Positions 25,231 through 34,682 of a stretch of DNA of 64,000 bases are shown here, piece after piece (the first letter of the stretch is position 1; the number at the start of each line of letters is the position of its first letter). The position numbers and the translations under genes are program-made. A model generated the notes under the pieces. The model was given only the letters and a program-made list of their open reading frames with translations. It was not told where the DNA came from and did no database searches. This stretch comes from Marinobacterium stanieri (GTDB lineage: Bacteria > Pseudomonadota > Gammaproteobacteria > Pseudomonadales > Balneatricaceae), in NCBI RefSeq assembly GCF_900155945.1, contig NZ_FTMN01000004.1, positions 310,001 to 374,000 on the forward strand, read 5' to 3'.

Positions 25231-26159
25231 GCGCGCTCCTGTTTCAGGTTCTTGTCGACCAGGGATACAAACAACTCTTCCAGACGGTTGGCCTTGTTAC
25301 GCATGCTGGTCACTTCCATGCCCTGCTCCGCCAGAAATTTGAACAGCTCGTTCAGGCCCTGTGACTTGGGTACATCCACTTCCAGAGTATGCGCATCGCG
25401 CGGGCGAATGACGTAGCCGTTCAACTCGGGCAGCTCGGTAAAGTCGTCTTTCAAATCCAGAATGAAGGTTTCGGTATCCAGCTTCTGCAACAGTGCCTTC
25501 ATGCTGGTGTCCTGGATAATGCTGCCGTGGTCAATGATGGCGATATTGCGGCACAGGCTTTCAGCTTCTTCCAGGTAATGGGTGGTCAAAATAATGGTGG
25601 TGCCCGCCGCATTGATCTCGGTAAGAAAATCCCACATGGACCGACGCAGTTCGATATCCACCCCGGCTGTCGGCTCATCGAGAATCAGCAGCTTGGGTTC
25701 ATGTACCAGCGCGCGGGCAATCATCAGGCGCCGCTTCATGCCACCGGACAGCATGCGGGCACGCTCATTGCGCTTGTCCCAAAGCCCCAGCTTGCGCAGG
25801 TAGGTTTCAGCGCGCTCGGTCGCCTGCTTGCGCGGAATTCCGTAGTACCCTGCCTGGGTAACGACGATATCCAACACCTTTTCAAACGGGTTGAAGTTGA
25901 ACTCCTGAGGCACCACACCCAGGCACTGTTTCGCCTGAGCCAACTGGGTATCCAGGTCATACCCGAACACCTTTACCTTGCCCGAGGTTTTATTCACCAA
26001 CGATGAGACAATGCCCAGCGTAGTGGATTTGCCCGCCCCGTTTGGCCCCAGCAACGCGAAGAAATCGCCCTGCTGAACATCCAGAGTGATGCCTTTTAGG
26101 GCCTCGAAACTGTTGCCATAAACCTTGCGCAGGTCCTGTATCGATAGCGCTGTCGTCAT
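25227..26159 (-). CDS. yadG: ABC transporter ATPase (YadG-like)
   Basis: 310-residue cytoplasmic ATPase. Walker A GPNGAGKST (~residues 38-46), signature LSGGMKRRLMIARAL, Walker B LLILDEPTAGVD, H-loop LTTHYLEEA. A C-terminal extension (~225-310) is typical of ABC-2 exporter ATPases. First gene of the yadG-yadH-queF-nitroreductase run on the minus strand. Confidence 0.88.
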   Translation of the reverse strand: MTTALSIQDLRKVYGNSFEALKGITLDVQQGDFFALLGPNGAGKSTTLGIVSSLVNKTSGKVKVFGYDLDTQLAQAKQCLGVVPQEFNFNPFEKVLDIVVTQAGYYGIPRKQATERAETYLRKLGLWDKRNERARMLSGGMKRRLMIARALVHEPKLLILDEPTAGVDIELRRSMWDFLTEINAAGTTIILTTHYLEEAESLCRNIAIIDHGSIIQDTSMKALLQKLDTETFILDLKDDFTELPELNGYVIRPRDAHTLEVDVPKSQGLNELFKFLAEQGMEVTSMRNKANRLEELFVSLVDKNLKQERA

Positions 26160-26319
26160 GTCCTGCCTATGCGTTTGTCTGCGTTTCTATATATTAGGAG
26201 AAGCTTGTTGATGAGGTCGGAACTTGAAAATTCAACCCAAGCCCTCCATTGTACCCCTTCCAGCGCCTCGCTTCCTGCCCCGGCGCACCCGAACCAAGCT
26301 GTTACCACTGGAGCCCTGC

Positions 26320-26730
26320 GTGACCAATTCCCATGCCTTTCACCTCAATCTGCTGAAAATTGCCTACAACAACCTCACGCAACAGGCCGATTTCAAGGAT
26401 GACCAGGTTGAGAGCGTCAATATTGAGTTTCTGAATCAATTTGCCAGCCTGGTTGAGGCCTATGAGCAGCACCAGCCCGGCGCTTACGACCAGGGACAGG
26501 ATGTGCTGGTGCGCATGGTGCGCAGCTACCCCCAGTACGTTCACCTGGTGGCACGCGATCTGTTTTGGCTATTCGGCGGTGAGTGCTTGCACTTTATGAG
26601 CGATGAAGAGATTGGCCAGTTCCAGCAGCTGGATGAAGCCCTGTCAGAAGCAGAAGCCCAGCAGCATGAAGTGGATTACCTGCAGCTACGACAGGCGGTA
26701 CTGGACCCCGGCTCTGATACCAGACACTAA
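26320..26730 (+). CDS. Conserved hypothetical protein (PA2817-like)
   Basis: 136-residue acidic, helix-rich protein without known domains or membrane segments. DLFWLFGGECLHFMSDEEIGQFQQL recalls the pseudomonad PA2817 family. Start taken at GTG 26320, which follows GGAG by 6 nt; the frame is open back to 26224 but that part is proline/arginine-rich and unlike the family. Convergent with the ParA gene. Function unknown. Confidence 0.6.
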   Translation: MTNSHAFHLNLLKIAYNNLTQQADFKDDQVESVNIEFLNQFASLVEAYEQHQPGAYDQGQDVLVRMVRSYPQYVHLVARDLFWLFGGECLHFMSDEEIGQFQQLDEALSEAEAQQHEVDYLQLRQAVLDPGSDTRH

Positions 26731-26746
26731 CCGGTTTGCGGATGTA

Positions 26747-26773
26747 GCGAGCAGCTTTTCACATCTGCTCGCT
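26747..26773. terminator. Stem-loop between convergent genes
   Basis: AGCGAGCAG (26747-26755) pairs with CTGCTCGCT (26765-26773) around a 9-nt loop. No T run on either strand, so it may act as a barrier or 3'-end stabiliser rather than a classical terminator. Confidence 0.35.
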
Positions 26774-26782
26774 GCACGTGAA

Positions 26783-27556
26783 TCAGCTGCGCGCGCTCAA
26801 CTCTTCATACAACGCCACAAACGCCTGGGTCAGCTTGTGCTGAGGTGCCATGTACACAAGCGGCTTGGCTTCGTTGTGAGATTCTTTCATTTTCACCGAC
26901 GCCGGCAAGCGTGTTGCCAACACTGGCAGATCTTCGGCTTCAAGGCCCGCAACGATCTTCTGCGGCAGTGACGCACGCGGCTGGAACTGATTCACCACGA
27001 TGCCTTCGATCTGCAAGTCCGCGTTATGATCTTCCCGCGTTTCCCCCACATTGTTGAGCAGGCTGTAGAGTGCCTGACGCGCAAACTCGTCACAGTCGAA
27101 CGGGATCAGACAGCGCTCGGCCGCAACCAGTGCCGATAGAGTGAAGAAGTTGAACGCCGGCGGCGTATCGATGTAGATCACATCGAAATCCTCCTTGAGC
27201 TCAACCACGGCATCACGCAGCTTGTAGATCTTGTGCTTGCTTTCCAGCTTGGACTGGAGATCACCCAGGTCGGGATGCGACGGCAGAATCGACAGGTTAT
27301 CGAACGGTGTCGCATGCACAAAGGAGTGCGGCGGTAGAGGCTTGAGCTGGAAGCTCAGGGCCTGCTCAAAAAAGCCGTATACATCAGACTCGGGGTTGTT
27401 GGCATCATCCCCCAGCAGGTAATGGGTCGAGTTGCACTGGGGATCAAGATCGATCACCAGTGTCCGCGCCCCCCGGCTGGCCTCAATGGCCGCCAGGTTA
27501 ACGGCGATGCTCGATTTACCCACACCGCCTTTCTGATTGAATACCACTCTGCGCAT
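26783..27556 (-). CDS. Orphan ParA-family ATPase
   Basis: 257-residue deviant-Walker (KGGVGKSS, residues ~9-16) ParA/MinD-type ATPase starting MRRVVFNQKGG. Further motifs: VIDLDPQCNST and DVIYIDTPPAFNFF. No ParB gene or parS-like repeats are adjacent. It is followed by a DUF2333 gene 23 bp upstream on the same strand, and similar ParA proteins occur in pseudomonads outside the parAB locus. Probably positions or regulates a cellular component other than the origin; cargo unknown. Confidence 0.8.
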   Translation of the reverse strand: MRRVVFNQKGGVGKSSIAVNLAAIEASRGARTLVIDLDPQCNSTHYLLGDDANNPESDVYGFFEQALSFQLKPLPPHSFVHATPFDNLSILPSHPDLGDLQSKLESKHKIYKLRDAVVELKEDFDVIYIDTPPAFNFFTLSALVAAERCLIPFDCDEFARQALYSLLNNVGETREDHNADLQIEGIVVNQFQPRASLPQKIVAGLEAEDLPVLATRLPASVKMKESHNEAKPLVYMAPQHKLTQAFVALYEELSARS

Positions 27557-27579
27557 GATACAGAACTCCGCAAATATCC

Positions 27580-28605
27580 TTATCCCTGGGACAGAAGGTC
27601 GCGCAGGTCAATAATGGCCGCGTTGGCGCGTGAAATGTAGGACGCCATCACCAGTGAATGGTTGGCCAGGAAACCGAACTCGGTACCGTTCAGAATCATC
27701 GGGCTCCACACGGTGGACTGGGTCGCTTCCAGCTCACGAATAATCTGACGCAGGCTGGCACGGGCATTTTTCTTGTCCAGTGCTTCGCCAAAATCCTGCT
27801 CAACCGCTTCCAGCAAGTGGATCAGCGCCCAGGAAGTTCCGCGTGCCTCATAGAAAACATTATCAATTTCCAGCCAGGGCGTTTTCACTTCCATTTCGCC
27901 ATCGGCCGCAGTTGACTGACGTCCGGCGCTGTCACCAGCCAAGTCCGTATTGATGCGGCGCTGGCCAACACTGGCGCTCAAACGCTGGGACAGGCTGCCC
28001 AAACGGGTGGACACATCGCCCAGCCAGTCGCGCAGGTTATCGGCACGGGCATAGAACTGTGCATTCGGCTGGCTGGTATCACCCAGCCGATCACGATAGT
28101 CACGCAGCAGTTTCAGAGCCTTGCGGTATTCGCGCTCGGAAGACGGCAGAATCCAGTTGCGATGGTCAAAGTGCAACAGCGGCTCGGCCTTGGCCAGTGC
28201 CGGATCTTCAGTTGATTGTGACTGGGAGCGACTGAAGCTCTTGCGCATGGCACGGCTCATGTCACGGACCTGAACCAGCACACCGAATTCCCAGGCAGGC
28301 ATATTGTCCAGCCAGAGCCCCGGCGGGAACATGTCGTTGCTGAGGTAACCGCCCGGCTTGTCCAGCAACGTCTCGGTCATGTGAATCAGTGTACCTGCGG
28401 TGTGTGTACCAATGACCGGTTTGCCATCGGTCTGGAGTTCCGCCTGATTACGGACATCGAAGCCATCCGGGGTGCTGCTCCAGAACATCCCCAAGACCAG
28501 TGCCACCAGCAGCCATGCCAGAATTGCACCCAGCCCCCACTGCAAAAATCGGGCTGAACAGCAGCGGTCCCAAATACTGAGCCAGATACGTTCCAAACGC
28601 TCCAC
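27580..28605 (-). CDS. DUF2333 family inner-membrane protein
   Basis: 341-residue protein with one N-terminal membrane helix (WGLGAILAWLLVALVLGMFW, ~24-43) and a periplasmic/soluble helical remainder. Conserved DUF2333 stretches include GGYLSNDMFPPGLWLDNMPAWEFG and RDMSRAMRKSFSRSQSQS. Function unknown. Upstream of and co-directional with the orphan ParA gene, with which it probably forms an operon; divergent from aroQ. Confidence 0.8.
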   Translation of the reverse strand: MERLERIWLSIWDRCCSARFLQWGLGAILAWLLVALVLGMFWSSTPDGFDVRNQAELQTDGKPVIGTHTAGTLIHMTETLLDKPGGYLSNDMFPPGLWLDNMPAWEFGVLVQVRDMSRAMRKSFSRSQSQSTEDPALAKAEPLLHFDHRNWILPSSEREYRKALKLLRDYRDRLGDTSQPNAQFYARADNLRDWLGDVSTRLGSLSQRLSASVGQRRINTDLAGDSAGRQSTAADGEMEVKTPWLEIDNVFYEARGTSWALIHLLEAVEQDFGEALDKKNARASLRQIIRELEATQSTVWSPMILNGTEFGFLANHSLVMASYISRANAAIIDLRDLLSQG

Positions 28606-28817
28606 ACTTAACTCCTTGCTTTATGTAGCCTGACCGTCGCTAAAACTGCGGTCTGAATGTTGCATTGCACTATGGCGAAATTCCGCATTCCGGTCAATCA
28701 ACCGTTTGAGTCGAGAGACACGAATAACGACCGGTATCCACTGATATAAGCCTAACTTCGGCAAACTCGCTGCTATCAGGCGTTTTTTAATCTGGCGCCA
28801 TAGACAGCCTTTCCACT

Positions 28818-28846
28818 TTGATGCACACTACCGACCTTAGTTTATA
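28818..28846 (+). promoter_or_regulatory. Candidate promoter of aroQ-accB-accC
   Basis: TTGATG (28818-28823), 17-bp spacer, TTTATA (28841-28846), 35 nt before aroQ. The rest of the 276-bp divergent gap (28606-28881) shows no further feature I can name. Confidence 0.4.
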
Positions 28847-28881
28847 ACCCCTGGCTGTCACGATTTTCGCGGAGTACCGGC

Positions 28882-29331
28882 ATGGCCCATATTCTGGTTT
28901 TGAACGGTCCCAACCTGAACCTGCTCGGCACGCGCGAGCCCGGTATCTACGGGACTCTGACCCTGCGTCAGATAGAAACCATGATTCAGGATCAGGCTGC
29001 TGCACTGGGACACTCCGTCGAGTGTTTTCAAAGTAACGCCGAATTTGAATTGATTGAACGCATCCACCAGGCTCCATCTCTGGACACCGCGTTCATCATC
29101 ATCAACCCGGCGGCCTTCACACATACCAGTGTGGCCATCCGCGACGCTTTGCTGGGGGTAGGTATACCCTTTATTGAAGTTCACCTGTCCAATGTGCATG
29201 CCCGTGAACCCTTCCGTCAGCATTCCTATCTGTCCGACAAGGCCGAGGGTGTGATCCGTGGTCTGGGTCCGGCCGGGTACCGCTTTGCGCTGGAAGCCGT
29301 TCATGAGCGACTCAGTGCCGCGGCAACATAA
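28882..29331 (+). CDS. aroQ: Type II 3-dehydroquinate dehydratase
   Basis: 149-residue dodecameric shikimate-pathway enzyme dehydrating 3-dehydroquinate to 3-dehydroshikimate. Typical N-terminus ([20 protein letters not shown]) holds the catalytic Arg and Tyr23; [10 protein letters not shown] and [14 protein letters not shown] carry the histidines of the active site. GGAG precedes the ATG. First gene of the classical aroQ-accB-accC group. Confidence 0.95.
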   Translation: MAHILVLNGPNLNLLGTREPGIYGTLTLRQIETMIQDQAAALGHSVECFQSNAEFELIERIHQAPSLDTAFIIINPAAFTHTSVAIRDALLGVGIPFIEVHLSNVHAREPFRQHSYLSDKAEGVIRGLGPAGYRFALEAVHERLSAAAT

Positions 29332-29379
29332 TGTGACAGTTTTAATCCTAAACACCTGAATCAGAGAAGCCGTCTTAGT

Positions 29380-29838
29380 ATGGATATTCGCAAAGTCAAA
29401 AAGCTGATCGAGCTGCTGGAAGAATCCAACATCAACGAAATCGAGATCAAGGAAGGCGAAGAGTCTGTCCGCATCAGCCGCGGTGGTAGCGTGGTAGCAG
29501 CGGCGCCCGCTCCGGCTCAGATGATGGCTCCGGCAGCGGCACCTGCTCCGGCTGCAGCACCGGCTCCGGCCGCAGCTGAAGCACCGGCTGAAGCGGCTCC
29601 GACAGGTCATGCCGTTTGCTCTCCGATGGTCGGCACCTTTTACCGTGCACCCTCTCCCACCTCTGCCGCGTTTGTTGAAGTGGGCCAGAGCGTCAAGGCT
29701 GGAGACGTGATCTGCATCGTTGAAGCGATGAAGATGATGAACCAGATCGAAGCCGATAAATCCGGTGTTATCGAGAGCATCCTGGTCGAAGATGGCCAGC
29801 CGGTCGAGTTCGACCAGCCGCTGATCACCATCGCCTGA
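29380..29838 (+). CDS. accB: Biotin carboxyl carrier protein of acetyl-CoA carboxylase
   Basis: 152-residue carrier. A short N-terminal segment is followed by a long Ala/Pro linker (~38-75) and a biotinyl domain with the biotin-accepting K118 in EAMKMM. Shuttles carboxylated biotin between AccC and the carboxyltransferase in fatty-acid synthesis. 48 bp after aroQ and 22 bp before accC. Confidence 0.96.
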   Translation: MDIRKVKKLIELLEESNINEIEIKEGEESVRISRGGSVVAAAPAPAQMMAPAAAPAPAAAPAPAAAEAPAEAAPTGHAVCSPMVGTFYRAPSPTSAAFVEVGQSVKAGDVICIVEAMKMMNQIEADKSGVIESILVEDGQPVEFDQPLITIA

Positions 29839-29860
29839 TAGCAGACCAAGGATACTCACT

Positions 29861-31201
29861 ATGCTGGACAAAGTGCTGATTGCAAACCGGGGCGAGATCG
29901 CATTGCGAATCCTCCGTGCGTGCAAGGAGCTGGGCATCAAGACCGTGGCCGTGCACTCCGCTGCCGACCGCGATCTGATGCATGTCCGCCTGGCTGATCA
30001 GGCGGTCTGCATCGGACCTGCTCCTTCTCCGCAAAGCTACCTCAACATCCCGGCGCTGATCAGTGCCGCGGAAGTAACCGACTCTGTCGGTATCCATCCG
30101 GGTTATGGTTTTCTGGCAGAAAATGCGGACTTTGCTGAACAGGTTGAGCGTTCCGGCTTTACCTTTATCGGCCCGCGCGCCGACACCATCCGACTGATGG
30201 GTGACAAGGTTTCAGCCATCGACGCCATGAAAAAAGCCGGCGTACCCACAGTGCCCGGTTCTGACGGCCCGCTGCCGGATGACAATGAAACCATCTACAA
30301 GGTTGCCCGTCGCATCGGTTACCCGGTGATCATCAAGGCGGCTGCCGGTGGTGGTGGTCGTGGCATGCGTGTGGTTCACACCGAGGCACACCTGTCCAAC
30401 GCGGTTCAGGTGACCAAATCCGAAGCCAAGGCGGCGTTCGGTGATGCCACCGTGTACATGGAAAAATTCCTCGAGAAGCCACGCCACGTCGAAGTACAGG
30501 TACTGGCTGACGGCCAGGGCAACGCCATCCATCTGTACGACCGCGACTGCTCCATGCAGCGTCGTCACCAGAAGGTGGTGGAAGAAGCACCGGCCCCGAT
30601 GATCGACGAAGACGCCCGTGCGCGCGTACTCAAGTCCTGTGTCGATGCCTGCATCGAGATCGGCTACCGCGGTGCCGGCACCTTCGAATTCCTGTACGAG
30701 AACGGCGAGTTCTTCTTTATCGAGATGAACACCCGTGTCCAGGTTGAGCACCCTGTCACCGAAATGGTGACCGGTGTGGATATCGTTAAAGAACAGCTGC
30801 GCATAGCCTCCGGCCTGCCGCTGTCCTACAAGCAGGACGATATCAAGCTGCGTGGTCACTCAATCGAGTGCCGCCTGAACGCGGAAGACCCGAAAACCTT
30901 CATGCCAAGCCCGGGTAAGGTTACCCATTTCCACGCGGCTGGCGGCAACGGCGTTCGTGTCGACTCGCACCTCTACAGTGGCTACAGCGTACCGCCGCAC
31001 TACGATTCCCTGATCGCCAAGCTGATCACCTTCGCCGATGATCGTGAAACAGCCCTGGCCCGCATGCAGAGTGCACTGGACGAGACCCTGATCGAAGGGA
31101 TCAAGACCAACATCCCGCTGCATCAGGATATCGTGCGCGATACCAACTTTGCCCAGGGTGGCGTGAATATCCACTACCTGGAAAAGAAACTGGGTCTCTG
31201 A
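29861..31201 (+). CDS. accC: Biotin carboxylase subunit of acetyl-CoA carboxylase
   Basis: 446-residue ATP-grasp biotin carboxylase. Landmarks: N-terminal [14 protein letters not shown], glycine-rich ATP loop [14 protein letters not shown] (~162-175), [19 protein letters not shown], and catalytic [14 protein letters not shown] (~290). Carboxylates the biotin on AccB with ATP and bicarbonate. A strong terminator follows. Confidence 0.97.
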   Translation: MLDKVLIANRGEIALRILRACKELGIKTVAVHSAADRDLMHVRLADQAVCIGPAPSPQSYLNIPALISAAEVTDSVGIHPGYGFLAENADFAEQVERSGFTFIGPRADTIRLMGDKVSAIDAMKKAGVPTVPGSDGPLPDDNETIYKVARRIGYPVIIKAAAGGGGRGMRVVHTEAHLSNAVQVTKSEAKAAFGDATVYMEKFLEKPRHVEVQVLADGQGNAIHLYDRDCSMQRRHQKVVEEAPAPMIDEDARARVLKSCVDACIEIGYRGAGTFEFLYENGEFFFIEMNTRVQVEHPVTEMVTGVDIVKEQLRIASGLPLSYKQDDIKLRGHSIECRLNAEDPKTFMPSPGKVTHFHAAGGNGVRVDSHLYSGYSVPPHYDSLIAKLITFADDRETALARMQSALDETLIEGIKTNIPLHQDIVRDTNFAQGGVNIHYLEKKLGL

Positions 31202-31208
31202 CCTGCCA

Positions 31209-31236
31209 TGGCAGCCCGAGTCCGGGCTGCCATTCT
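31209..31236 (+). terminator. Terminator after accC
   Basis: Nine-base arms GGCAGCCCG (31210-31218) and CGGGCTGCC (31223-31231) with a 4-nt loop, extended by T-A pairing, then ATTCTT. Closes the accBC unit. Confidence 0.75.
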
Positions 31237-31359
31237 TCCCTCTCTCCCTGAATACCGCTTTGACGACTCCCGCCTTGCCTTGCCCTGCATCAGTATCCTG
31301 GGGTTTACCCGTCGCGGATTTAGGACATAATGACAGCACTCATAGACCGGAGTAACAGC

Positions 31360-32268
31360 ATGCCCTGGCTGCAGATCAAAGTTTCCATCCATCCCGAGCA
31401 GGCCGAGACCTATGAAGACCTGCTTCTCGCTGCCGGATGTGGCGCCGTCACCTATCAGGACGCGGCCGACCAGCCTATTTTCGAACCCGACCTTGGGACC
31501 ACCCCACTGTGGAATACCACCGTTGTCACAGGCCTGTTTGATGCCGAGCATGACCTGCAGGAAACCCTGCAACTGCTGCAACAGGCCCAGCAACAGATGG
31601 ACACACCGGAGGGTGCTTCTCAGCCCGAGTTCAAGGCCGAGATTCTGGAAGACAAGGACTGGGAACGTGAGTGGATGGATCACTACCATCCCATGCAGTT
31701 TGGCAAGCGCCTCTGGGTATGCCCAAGCTGGCGTGAAGTACCGGACCCTGAAGCAGTTAATCTAATGCTGGACCCGGGACTTGCCTTCGGCACCGGTACC
31801 CATCCCACCACCGCCCTATGCCTGGAATGGCTGGACGGTGAATCCCTGGATGGCCAACAGATTGTCGACTACGGCTGTGGCAGTGGCATCCTGGGGATTG
31901 CGGCTCTGCTGCTTGGCGCCGATCATGTACAGGCAGTGGATATCGATACCCAGGCCCTGACGGCAACGCTGGATAACCTGAAGCGTAACGGACTGGAAGC
32001 ATCCCGGCTGGATACCTATCTGCCACCGGATGCCCCCCTGATCAAGGCCGATACTCTGGTCGCCAATATCCTGGCCGGCCCGCTGGCTGAGCTGGCCCCC
32101 ACTCTGGCCGAGCGTGTCCGTCCGGGTGGTAAAGTATTGCTCTCGGGCCTGTTGTCCCAGCAGGCAGATGAGCTAACATCTGTATATTCACGCTGGTTTG
32201 AAATGGACCCGCCCGCGGAACGTGAAGGCTGGATTCGCCTGAGCGGTACCCGTCGACAGGAGGACTGA
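31360..32268 (+). CDS. prmA: Ribosomal protein L11 methyltransferase
   Basis: 302-residue SAM-dependent enzyme trimethylating ribosomal protein L11. N-terminal recognition domain starts MPWLQIKVSI; SAM motif I is VDYGCGSGILGIAAL (~180) after the LDPGLAFGTGTHPTT block; LVANILAGPL is the NPxY-like motif IV. ATG 31360 with GGAG at 7 nt. The frame opens 30 nt earlier without a ribosome-binding site. Confidence 0.95.
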   Translation: MPWLQIKVSIHPEQAETYEDLLLAAGCGAVTYQDAADQPIFEPDLGTTPLWNTTVVTGLFDAEHDLQETLQLLQQAQQQMDTPEGASQPEFKAEILEDKDWEREWMDHYHPMQFGKRLWVCPSWREVPDPEAVNLMLDPGLAFGTGTHPTTALCLEWLDGESLDGQQIVDYGCGSGILGIAALLLGADHVQAVDIDTQALTATLDNLKRNGLEASRLDTYLPPDAPLIKADTLVANILAGPLAELAPTLAERVRPGGKVLLSGLLSQQADELTSVYSRWFEMDPPAEREGWIRLSGTRRQED

Positions 32269-32272
32269 CGTC

Positions 32273-33223
32273 TTGGTCGTCACACGCTGCCCCAACTGCC
32301 ATGCCCGTTTTCGCGTTAGCGACGGTCAGCTCAAGCTGGCCGCCGGGCAGGTTCGTTGTGGCGCCTGCCTGCTGGTGTTCGATGCCCAGCAGCACCGTGT
32401 ACGACCCGCGCCGACTCGCAAAGCCGAGGCAGCAACACCAGCCTCGGCAGCACCTGAACCGGCACAAATTTCCAACGCCGGCACCGAAACAGCAAAGCCC
32501 CGGCCCGAAGCCGCCACTCCTCAAGCGCCTGTGGCTGAGAGCAAAGTACCGCAGCAGCCTGCCATTGAGGCAAGCGTCACCCGCAAGGCTGAAACTGAAA
32601 CGGCAAAACAGGCTGAGCTTTTTCAGGCAGTGCCCGAAACAGCCCAGGAGGCCACACACAACGACACCGCAAACCGCCCGGACACACTCGATGGCTTTCG
32701 CACCGAAGCACTCCATCTGGGACATCCGGCCGATAATGACCCCAACCCTGTTCGCACAACCGGCTGGCTGCTGCTCTGCCTGCTGGCCATATTGGGGCTG
32801 GGTGCTCAGCTGATCTGGTTTGAGCGCGCCCAGCTGGCACGCTACTCGGAACTAGGCAGTGTCTATGCACTCCTGTGTGATCAGGTCGACTGCTCGCTGG
32901 AGCGCCCCGCACTCGCCTTCATCAAAAATCATGGCCTGATCCTGCAGCCACACCCGCAATACCGCGATGCACTCAATGCCACCATCCTGCTGGAAAACCG
33001 GGCGCCCTTTGAGCAGCCCTGGCCAGCCTTGAACCTTCGCTTTACCGATCTTAAAGGTCGTGTGGTAGCACAACGCACTTTCCAGCCTGACGAATACCTG
33101 GATGCCGAAACCCTGGACCCGAAGCAGATGCCACCGGGCCAGTCCATGCAGATCAATCTCGAACTGGCCGCCCCTGGACGCCGCGGCACCAGCTATGAGC
33201 TGGAGCTTGTCGCTCCCCTCTGA
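32273..33223 (+). CDS. Zinc-ribbon DUF3426 membrane protein
   Basis: 316-residue protein. The N-terminal MJ0042-type zinc ribbon has C6/C9 and C29/C32, followed by a low-complexity Ala/Pro/Glu linker (~45-150), one membrane helix (TGWLLLCLLAILGLGAQLIWF, ~163-183) and a C-terminal DUF3426 domain. Start is a TTG 9 nt after a perfect AGGAGG that overlaps the prmA end. It is regularly found between prmA and dusB in gammaproteobacteria; function unknown. Confidence 0.85.
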   Translation: MVVTRCPNCHARFRVSDGQLKLAAGQVRCGACLLVFDAQQHRVRPAPTRKAEAATPASAAPEPAQISNAGTETAKPRPEAATPQAPVAESKVPQQPAIEASVTRKAETETAKQAELFQAVPETAQEATHNDTANRPDTLDGFRTEALHLGHPADNDPNPVRTTGWLLLCLLAILGLGAQLIWFERAQLARYSELGSVYALLCDQVDCSLERPALAFIKNHGLILQPHPQYRDALNATILLENRAPFEQPWPALNLRFTDLKGRVVAQRTFQPDEYLDAETLDPKQMPPGQSMQINLELAAPGRRGTSYELELVAPL

Positions 33224-33370
33224 CGCTTTTACAGGTCAATTTTTCATCAGAAACGGTTGGCCACCGAGGTCCGAAAGAGTATCATTGCCCACCTTCCGAA
33301 AGTTAAACCCTGGTTTGCTGCAGCAATGCGGCAGACACGTGTTTCTTTTACCTTTTTGACGGGATGCGGC

Positions 33371-34348
33371 ATGTTCAGAATCGGCCCATACAACATAAGC
33401 AGTCGGGTGATTCTGGCCCCAATGGCCGGTGTAACCGACCGCCCTTTCCGGCAGCTTTGCCGTGAAATGGGAGCTGGGCTGGTGGTGTCCGAAATGGTCA
33501 CGGCCGACAAGCGCCTCTGGCATACCCGCAAATCCAGTTTCCGTCTTGATCACCGTGGTGAAGCCGAACCCCGCTCCATCCAGATCGCCGGTGGCGATCC
33601 GGAGATGCTGGCAGAAGCCGCACGGCTCAACGTGGAAAATGGCGCCCAGATTATCGACATCAATATGGGTTGCCCTGCCAAAAAGGTCTGCAATAAAGCG
33701 GCCGGATCCGCCCTGCTGCGTGATGAAACTCTGGTTGAAGAGATTCTGCACGCAGTCGTGGGTGCTGTAGAGGTTCCGGTCACGCTTAAAATCCGCACCG
33801 GCTGGTGTCCGGATTCACGCAATGGCGTGCGTATTGCCAAAATGGCTCAGTCTGCGGGGATCGCTGCTTTGGCGGTTCATGGACGCACCCGCGCTGACAA
33901 ATACCAGGGACAGGCCGAATACGACACCATCGCACGCATCCGTGACGCCATCAGCATTCCTCTGTTTGCCAACGGCGATATCGACTCGCCCGAGAAGGCT
34001 TCTCAGGTATTGGCACATACCGGCGCTGACGCCGTGATGATCGGCCGCGCGGCCCAGGGACGCCCCTGGCTGCTCGGACAGATTGACCAGTACCTGCGCA
34101 ACGGTGAACTGCGCCCTGACCCGACACCCGACGAACAGCATCGCATTTTGCGTCAGCACCTTGACGCCTTGCATCAGTTCTACGGTGAATACCTGGGCGT
34201 ACGTATCGCACGTAAACATCTGGGCTGGTATCTGCAAAGCTGCGGCAACGACCAGGACTTTCGGCAACGCTTTAATCAACTTGAAACAGCATCAGATCAG
34301 CTCGCCGCCGTCGATCAGTATTTTGTTCAACGGCGAAACGCAGCCTGA
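33371..34348 (+). CDS. dusB: tRNA-dihydrouridine synthase B
   Basis: 325-residue FMN enzyme reducing specific uridines in tRNA. Motifs: APMAGVTDRPFRQL (~16-29), INMGCPAKKV with catalytic C101, LKIRTGW, and ANGDI/GRAAQGRPW phosphate-binding segments. Start MFRIGPY at 33371 matches the family; further upstream codons are open but untypical. Followed directly by fis, as in E. coli where dusB-fis is one operon. Confidence 0.94.
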   Translation: MFRIGPYNISSRVILAPMAGVTDRPFRQLCREMGAGLVVSEMVTADKRLWHTRKSSFRLDHRGEAEPRSIQIAGGDPEMLAEAARLNVENGAQIIDINMGCPAKKVCNKAAGSALLRDETLVEEILHAVVGAVEVPVTLKIRTGWCPDSRNGVRIAKMAQSAGIAALAVHGRTRADKYQGQAEYDTIARIRDAISIPLFANGDIDSPEKASQVLAHTGADAVMIGRAAQGRPWLLGQIDQYLRNGELRPDPTPDEQHRILRQHLDALHQFYGEYLGVRIARKHLGWYLQSCGNDQDFRQRFNQLETASDQLAAVDQYFVQRRNAA

Positions 34349-34373
34349 TCCCTGGATTGGGTACAGAAGTACA

Positions 34374-34655
34374 GTGGAAACCAAAGACGTGAAAGAGACA
34401 AACAACAGCGCAAACGCACAGATTCCGCAGCAGACTCTGCGTGACACCGTGCACCAGTCACTGACCAGCTACTTCAAGCAGCTGGACGGTCAGCCTGTTA
34501 CCGATGTCTATCAGATGGTGCTGTCCGAAATTGAGGCCCCGCTGTTTGAAAGCGTAATGGCCTACACCAAGGACAACCAGACCAAGGCGTCTGAAGTCCT
34601 GGGCCTGAACCGCGGCACTCTGCGCAAGAAACTCAAGCAGTACGGCCTGCTGTAA
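34374..34655 (+). CDS. fis: DNA-binding protein Fis
   Basis: 93-residue nucleoid-associated regulator that bends DNA and activates rRNA promoters. The C-terminal HTH region TKASEVLGLNRGTLRKKLKQYG is nearly identical to other Fis proteins; LRDTVHQSLTSYFKQLDGQ precedes it. Start is uncertain: GTG 34374 (AGAAG nearby) gives the family length, GTG 34389 is the alternative. The in-frame opening back to 34083 runs inside dusB and is not used. Confidence 0.93.
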   Translation: METKDVKETNNSANAQIPQQTLRDTVHQSLTSYFKQLDGQPVTDVYQMVLSEIEAPLFESVMAYTKDNQTKASEVLGLNRGTLRKKLKQYGLL

Positions 34656-34682
34656 GCATTCATTTGTAACGGGAACCTAAGC

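Noticed and set aside
26783-27556. Chromosomal parAB partition locus
   Set aside because: No parB, no gidAB neighbourhood and no parS-like palindromes; treated as an orphan ParA.
28858-29940. 360-residue minus-strand open frame opposite aroQ and accB
   Set aside because: Spans two recognised + strand genes and their gap; low-complexity Arg/Ser/Cys runs mirror the AccB Ala/Pro linker.
34083-34373. N-terminally extended Fis of 190 residues
   Set aside because: The extra part lies inside dusB in another frame and Fis proteins are about 90-100 residues.
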